Source: Streptomyces minutiscleroticus
GTDB taxonomy: Bacteria > Actinomycetota > Actinomycetes > Streptomycetales > Streptomycetaceae
Assembly: GCF_014650875.1 (NCBI RefSeq)
Contig: NZ_BMVU01000052.1
Location: 1 to 46,869, forward strand
Direction of reading: 5' to 3'
DNA: 46,869 nucleotides
Positions 44,154 to 46,869 of the stretch are shown here, piece after piece (within the stretch, counting starts at the first letter, position 1; each line of letters starts with the position of its first letter). The notes under the pieces are model-generated. The model was given only the letters and a program-made list of their open reading frames with translations, was not told the DNA's origin and made no database searches. The position numbers and the translations under genes were made by a program.

Positions 44154-45319
44154 CTATGCGCGGGCCTTGGCCCGGGCCGCGGGCAGGGGGTTGTCCGTCT
44201 TCCCTCGGGCGGGCTCGATGTAGTGCTTGCGGATCGTGAGGGAGCCGGGTTTCCACCGGCCCTGCGAGGTCGGGTCCCCCTCCTGCTTCGGAGATCTCCT
44301 GCGCCGGCCCCCGGCGCAGGCCGTGCGCGGTCACCGCGCGGCCGCCGGGAGCCTTGACGCCGGCGAGCAGGGCTCGGCTCTTGACAATGTTCCCGATCGC
44401 GTCGGGGCTGAGGAAGTTGCCGCGCGGCCCAGAGCGCGGGCGGATGGTGCCACCGCGGGTGATGTGCCGGAACAGCGGGCCGGACGTGATGCCGTGGCGA
44501 CGCAGTTCCTCCAGCCACGCGCGGACGCGGACGACGGGGCAGAGGGCCGGGTCATCAGGGTCGGCCGGCACGAACGTGTCCTCGCCGTGGAGCGGCCTGG
44601 TCGGTCTTGGAGAACGCCACACGCACGCTCACACCGTCGTCCTCTACGACCAGGTGCTCGATCAGGAGGTTCGTAAGCTCACTGCGGCGGGACAGCATCC
44701 CCACCCAAGGGTGAGCAGCGCGGCGTCCCGCAGGGTCTTCGGCCGTTCGCGGCCGTTGTCGGCCGCGGTGCAGGTGGACACCATGGCGGCCAGGGCCGGA
44801 GTACGGATCGGCAGCGCCTTCCTGGGTGCGCGGCGCCGCGCCCAGTCCCGGGCGCGCTTGCGGAGGATCTGCCGTGCCTCCTTGGTGCCGGGTTGCTGCC
44901 CGTCCGGATGGGCGGGGCGGATCGCCGACATGTGGACCTGGACGGACGAGGGCGCCAGGTCCCTCTGCACCGGGTGCCCGACGTACTCTACGAACGTCGC
45001 CGTGATGCACGGCATCGCCACCCGACCGTTCTCCGCGCATCAAGTCCTGAATTGTCCCAGGGCCGAGTTGTACGTACGGGAGGTGTTGGCGGGCGGCGCC
45101 CCGTCGATCAGGTCAGCCGTCTCCTGCGAGATCCGGAAGTCGGCTTCGGTGTACGTGGGCCGTGGTCGGGACCGGGGCACTCGGCCGGAGCAGGGTGTGC
45201 CGGTCGACAAGCGGCCGGGGTGTCGGTGTTTCTGGGGGAGCGGGCAGCGCACGGTCCTCGTTCTCGCTCTCGTCGACCAGCTCGGCGTCGACCACTTCCA
45301 CGGCGCTGGAGTCGGCCAC
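44154..45319 (-). pseudogene. Tyrosine recombinase (phage-type integrase), multiply mutated
   Basis: Pieces of one integrase lie in successive frames. The N-terminus from ATG 45319 reads MADSSAVEVVDAELVDE. Then come TYTEADFRISQETADLIDGA, NTSRTYNSALGQFRT, a TGA in place of an expected Trp codon (45044-45046 region) and CAENGRVAMPCITATFVEYV. After a shift, MLSRRSELTNLLIEHLVVED. After another, GPLFRHITRGGTIRPRSG and VTAHGLRRGPAQEISEAGG, carrying the H-x-L-R box. Finally DPTSQGRWKPGSLTIRKHYI. At least three frameshifts plus one nonsense codon, and the final Tyr box (KHYIEPAR) is out of frame. It is a relic of integration, perhaps of the block between arrays 4 and 5. Confidence 0.7.
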
Positions 45320-45669
45320 TCACCCCTCCGTCAGATTAGCCTCGTATAAGGGTAGACACACCAGCAGGACCTCCGTCGGTTCGCGTACAGCGTCTGGAAG
45401 CAGGCAGCAAGGGCAAGACTTTGGCTTGCTCCCCGTACCCGTGAGGATGACCCGGCCCGTGGACAGCCGACCTCGCACCGGGCCCCGCCCACTACCTATG
45501 ATCAACACCCTCAGCGGCCATACCTCTTGGAAAACCCATAGAGTTGAACGCTCAGACAAACCGGCTTCCGACACGAACAAAAGGAAATAGCAAAATATAC
45601 CAATTGCCGGAATCTGCGAAAGTCAGCAAAACCTCGTGCCCGCTGCAGTAAACCCGCAGGTCACGCAGT
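45320..45669. other. Intergenic region with orphan CRISPR repeat and array 5 leader
   Basis: No convincing gene. At 45426-45453 a solitary degenerate repeat (TTGCTCCCCGTACCCGTGAG then GATGACCC) differs from the array 5 repeat at about five positions. From about 45580 the sequence is A/T-rich (GGAAATAGCAAAATATACCA), then GCCGGAATCTGCGAAAG and TAAACCCGCAGGTCACGCAG directly before the first repeat; this is the leader, homologous to that of array 4. Confidence 0.65.
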
Positions 45670-46612
45670 CTGCTCCCCGCACCCGCGGGGATGGTCCCAG
45701 CGGCGGTCCGGGAGTTGGCCGAGGAAACGGCTGCTCCCCGCACCCGCGGGGATGGTCCCATCCTCACCATTGTGGCCCTGCACGGCAGCAGCTGCTCCCC
45801 GCACCCGCGGGGATGGTCCCTGATGAGGAGTCCCTGTGATCGACAGCATGACCTGCTCCCCGCACCCGCGGGGATGGTCCCCTTCGGCGGCGCGTACGTG
45901 AGCGTAGGTGTGGCTGCTCCCCGCACCCGCGGGGATGGTCCCAGGGTCGCCGCCGAGGCTCGAATCGTCCTCGTCTGCTCCCCGCACCCGCGGGGATGGT
46001 CCCGCCCGGCTGCGCGCGGAGAACGACCGGCTGCGCTGCTCCCCGCACCCGCGGGGATGGTCCCGGCCGCCGACCCGGCCGCCCCGGCACGCACCTCTGC
46101 TCCCCGCACCCGCGGGGATGGTCCCACCCCCGGCTTCGGCCCGTGGTGGCTGGACGGCTGCTCCCCGCACCCGCGGGGATGGTCCCCGGCTCGGCCTCTT
46201 CGGCGCCGCAGCCATCACCTGCTCCCCGCACCCGCGGGGATGGTCCCACCCCCACCAGCGCCACCGTGAATTTCCCGGCCTGCTCCCCGCACCCGCGGGG
46301 ATGGTCCCGCCGCCGGGCAGGTCATGAAGACCGGACTGGCCTGCTCCCCGCACCCGCGGGGATGGTACCCATCCCAATCTTCTCGGAGCCGTTCAAGTTG
46401 GCTGCTCCCCGCACTCGCGGGGATGGTCCCGTACGACTCGGGCTTGGCTAAGGCGGCGAGTCCTGCTCCCCGCACCCGCGGGGATGGTCCCTGGTGCCCG
46501 ATACCGCGCGAGCATCCCAGCATCTGCTCCCCGCATCCGCGGGGATGGTCCCTGCCCGCGCGATAGAGCGCGTTGATCATTTCTCTGCTCCCCGCACCCG
46601 CGGGGATACCTC
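45670..46612 (+). CRISPR. CRISPR array 5: 16 repeats, 15 spacers
   Basis: Repeats beginning CTGCTCCCCGCACCCG and ending GGGGATGGTCCC every 61 bp, same family and orientation as array 3. Transcribed rightwards from the leader at about 45580-45669. The last repeats vary (46341 GGTACC, 46402 CACTCGCGG, 46524 CATCCGC, 46585 ending GGGGATACC), marking the old end. One spacer (start 45821) contains TGATGAGGAGTCCCTGTG, an invader gene start. Confidence 0.97.
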
Positions 46613-46724
46613 CGGCTCAGGGCACCTAATCCGGAGCGGCCAGCCGTGTTCCGAGTAGTGCCTGGTCAGGACGATGTTCTCAGGTGGGTGGCCGCGGTGT
46701 GGTGTCGCGCGGCATACTCGTTGC

Positions 46725-46869
46725 ATGGCTGGCATCGAGATCGACGACATCACCGCGGACGCGCTGCAGGCTCTGGCCGACGCGGCGGGGCTGCCACTGG
46801 ACGCCTACCTCGCGCAGGTGGCCGAGGAGAAGCGGCGCGAGCGTGCGCTGGCCGACGGCGCGGAGATCT
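46725..46869 (+). CDS. Start of a small antitoxin-like gene (runs off the right edge)
   Basis: ATG 46725 opens MAGIEIDDITADALQALADA, AGLPLDAYLAQVAEEKRRER and ALADGAEI, all in one frame to the window end. A short acidic, helix-forming N-terminus of this sort is typical of type II antitoxins with a ribbon-helix-helix or AbrB/Phd-like domain (family recollection). There is no clear ribosome-binding site; TACTCGTTGC directly precedes the ATG, so the mRNA may be leaderless. A toxin gene would be expected just downstream, outside the window. Confidence 0.5.
   Translation, partial: MAGIEIDDITADALQALADAAGLPLDAYLAQVAEEKRRERALADGAEI

Noticed and set aside
45320..45580. Minus-strand open frame of 86 codons
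   Set aside because: It overlaps the orphan repeat and leader, has no ribosome-binding site and no coding signature.

Overview
This is high-GC actinomycete DNA, most likely Streptomyces. The basis is strong G/C at third codon positions, GTG starts and GTGA/ATGA overlaps between genes, a LamG/RHS gene pair of the streptomycete kind, an actinobacterial Tad (Flp-type) pilus cluster and a type I-E CRISPR-Cas locus with CCCCGC..GCGGGG repeat stems. Gene functions are read from protein motifs. No database search was possible.

Layout. (1) 1-8882: a minus-strand pair encoding a secreted DNRLRE/LamG protein and an RHS/YD-repeat protein. The RHS gene is cut by the end of an IS3-like element at the left window edge. 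(2) 8883-12500: a lipoprotein gene, a HAD phosphatase-like gene and a graveyard of broken genes (IS701-like, IS630-like and other fragments). (3) 12508-24054: a tightly coupled plus-strand Tad-like cluster: lipoprotein, secreted protein, CpaB/SAF, CpaE-like, TadA/CpaF ATPase, TadB, TadC, small pilin, two TadE-like, one TadG-like, then a very large membrane protein with two LysM domains and a C-terminal SARP/BTAD-like part. (4) 23994-26082: CRISPR array 1 (35 repeats), which starts inside the 3' end of that last gene. (5) 26220-36568: cas3, cse1, cse2, cas7, cas5, cas6e, cas1, cas2. (6) 36590-41368: a long composite array. Array 2 changes repeat type into array 3, which meets the inverted array 4 tail to tail. 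(7) 41369-45669: decaying cargo between two inverted CRISPR leaders: a CoiA-like nuclease gene with a probable frameshift, a Cys-motif pseudogene and a heavily mutated tyrosine-recombinase pseudogene. (8) 45670-46612: array 5. (9) 46725-end: start of a small antitoxin-like gene.

How it fits together. The Cas set is a complete Cascade + Cas3 + Cas1/Cas2 system with about 126 spacers. Two features stand out. First, at least three old spacers of array 1 closely resemble pieces of the neighbouring Tad/BTAD genes (28/33, 28/33 and 26/33 identities). All three matching sites have the same AA flank on the PAM side, and all carry mismatches in the seed. This suggests that the array records attacks on relatives of the Tad locus, and that such loci travel on competing mobile elements. 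Second, Cse2 is a double-length protein made of two Cse2 domains in tandem, so the normal Cse2 dimer of Cascade may be covalently linked here.

Limits: spacer targets outside this window, and the exact boundaries of degraded genes, cannot be settled from the sequence alone.
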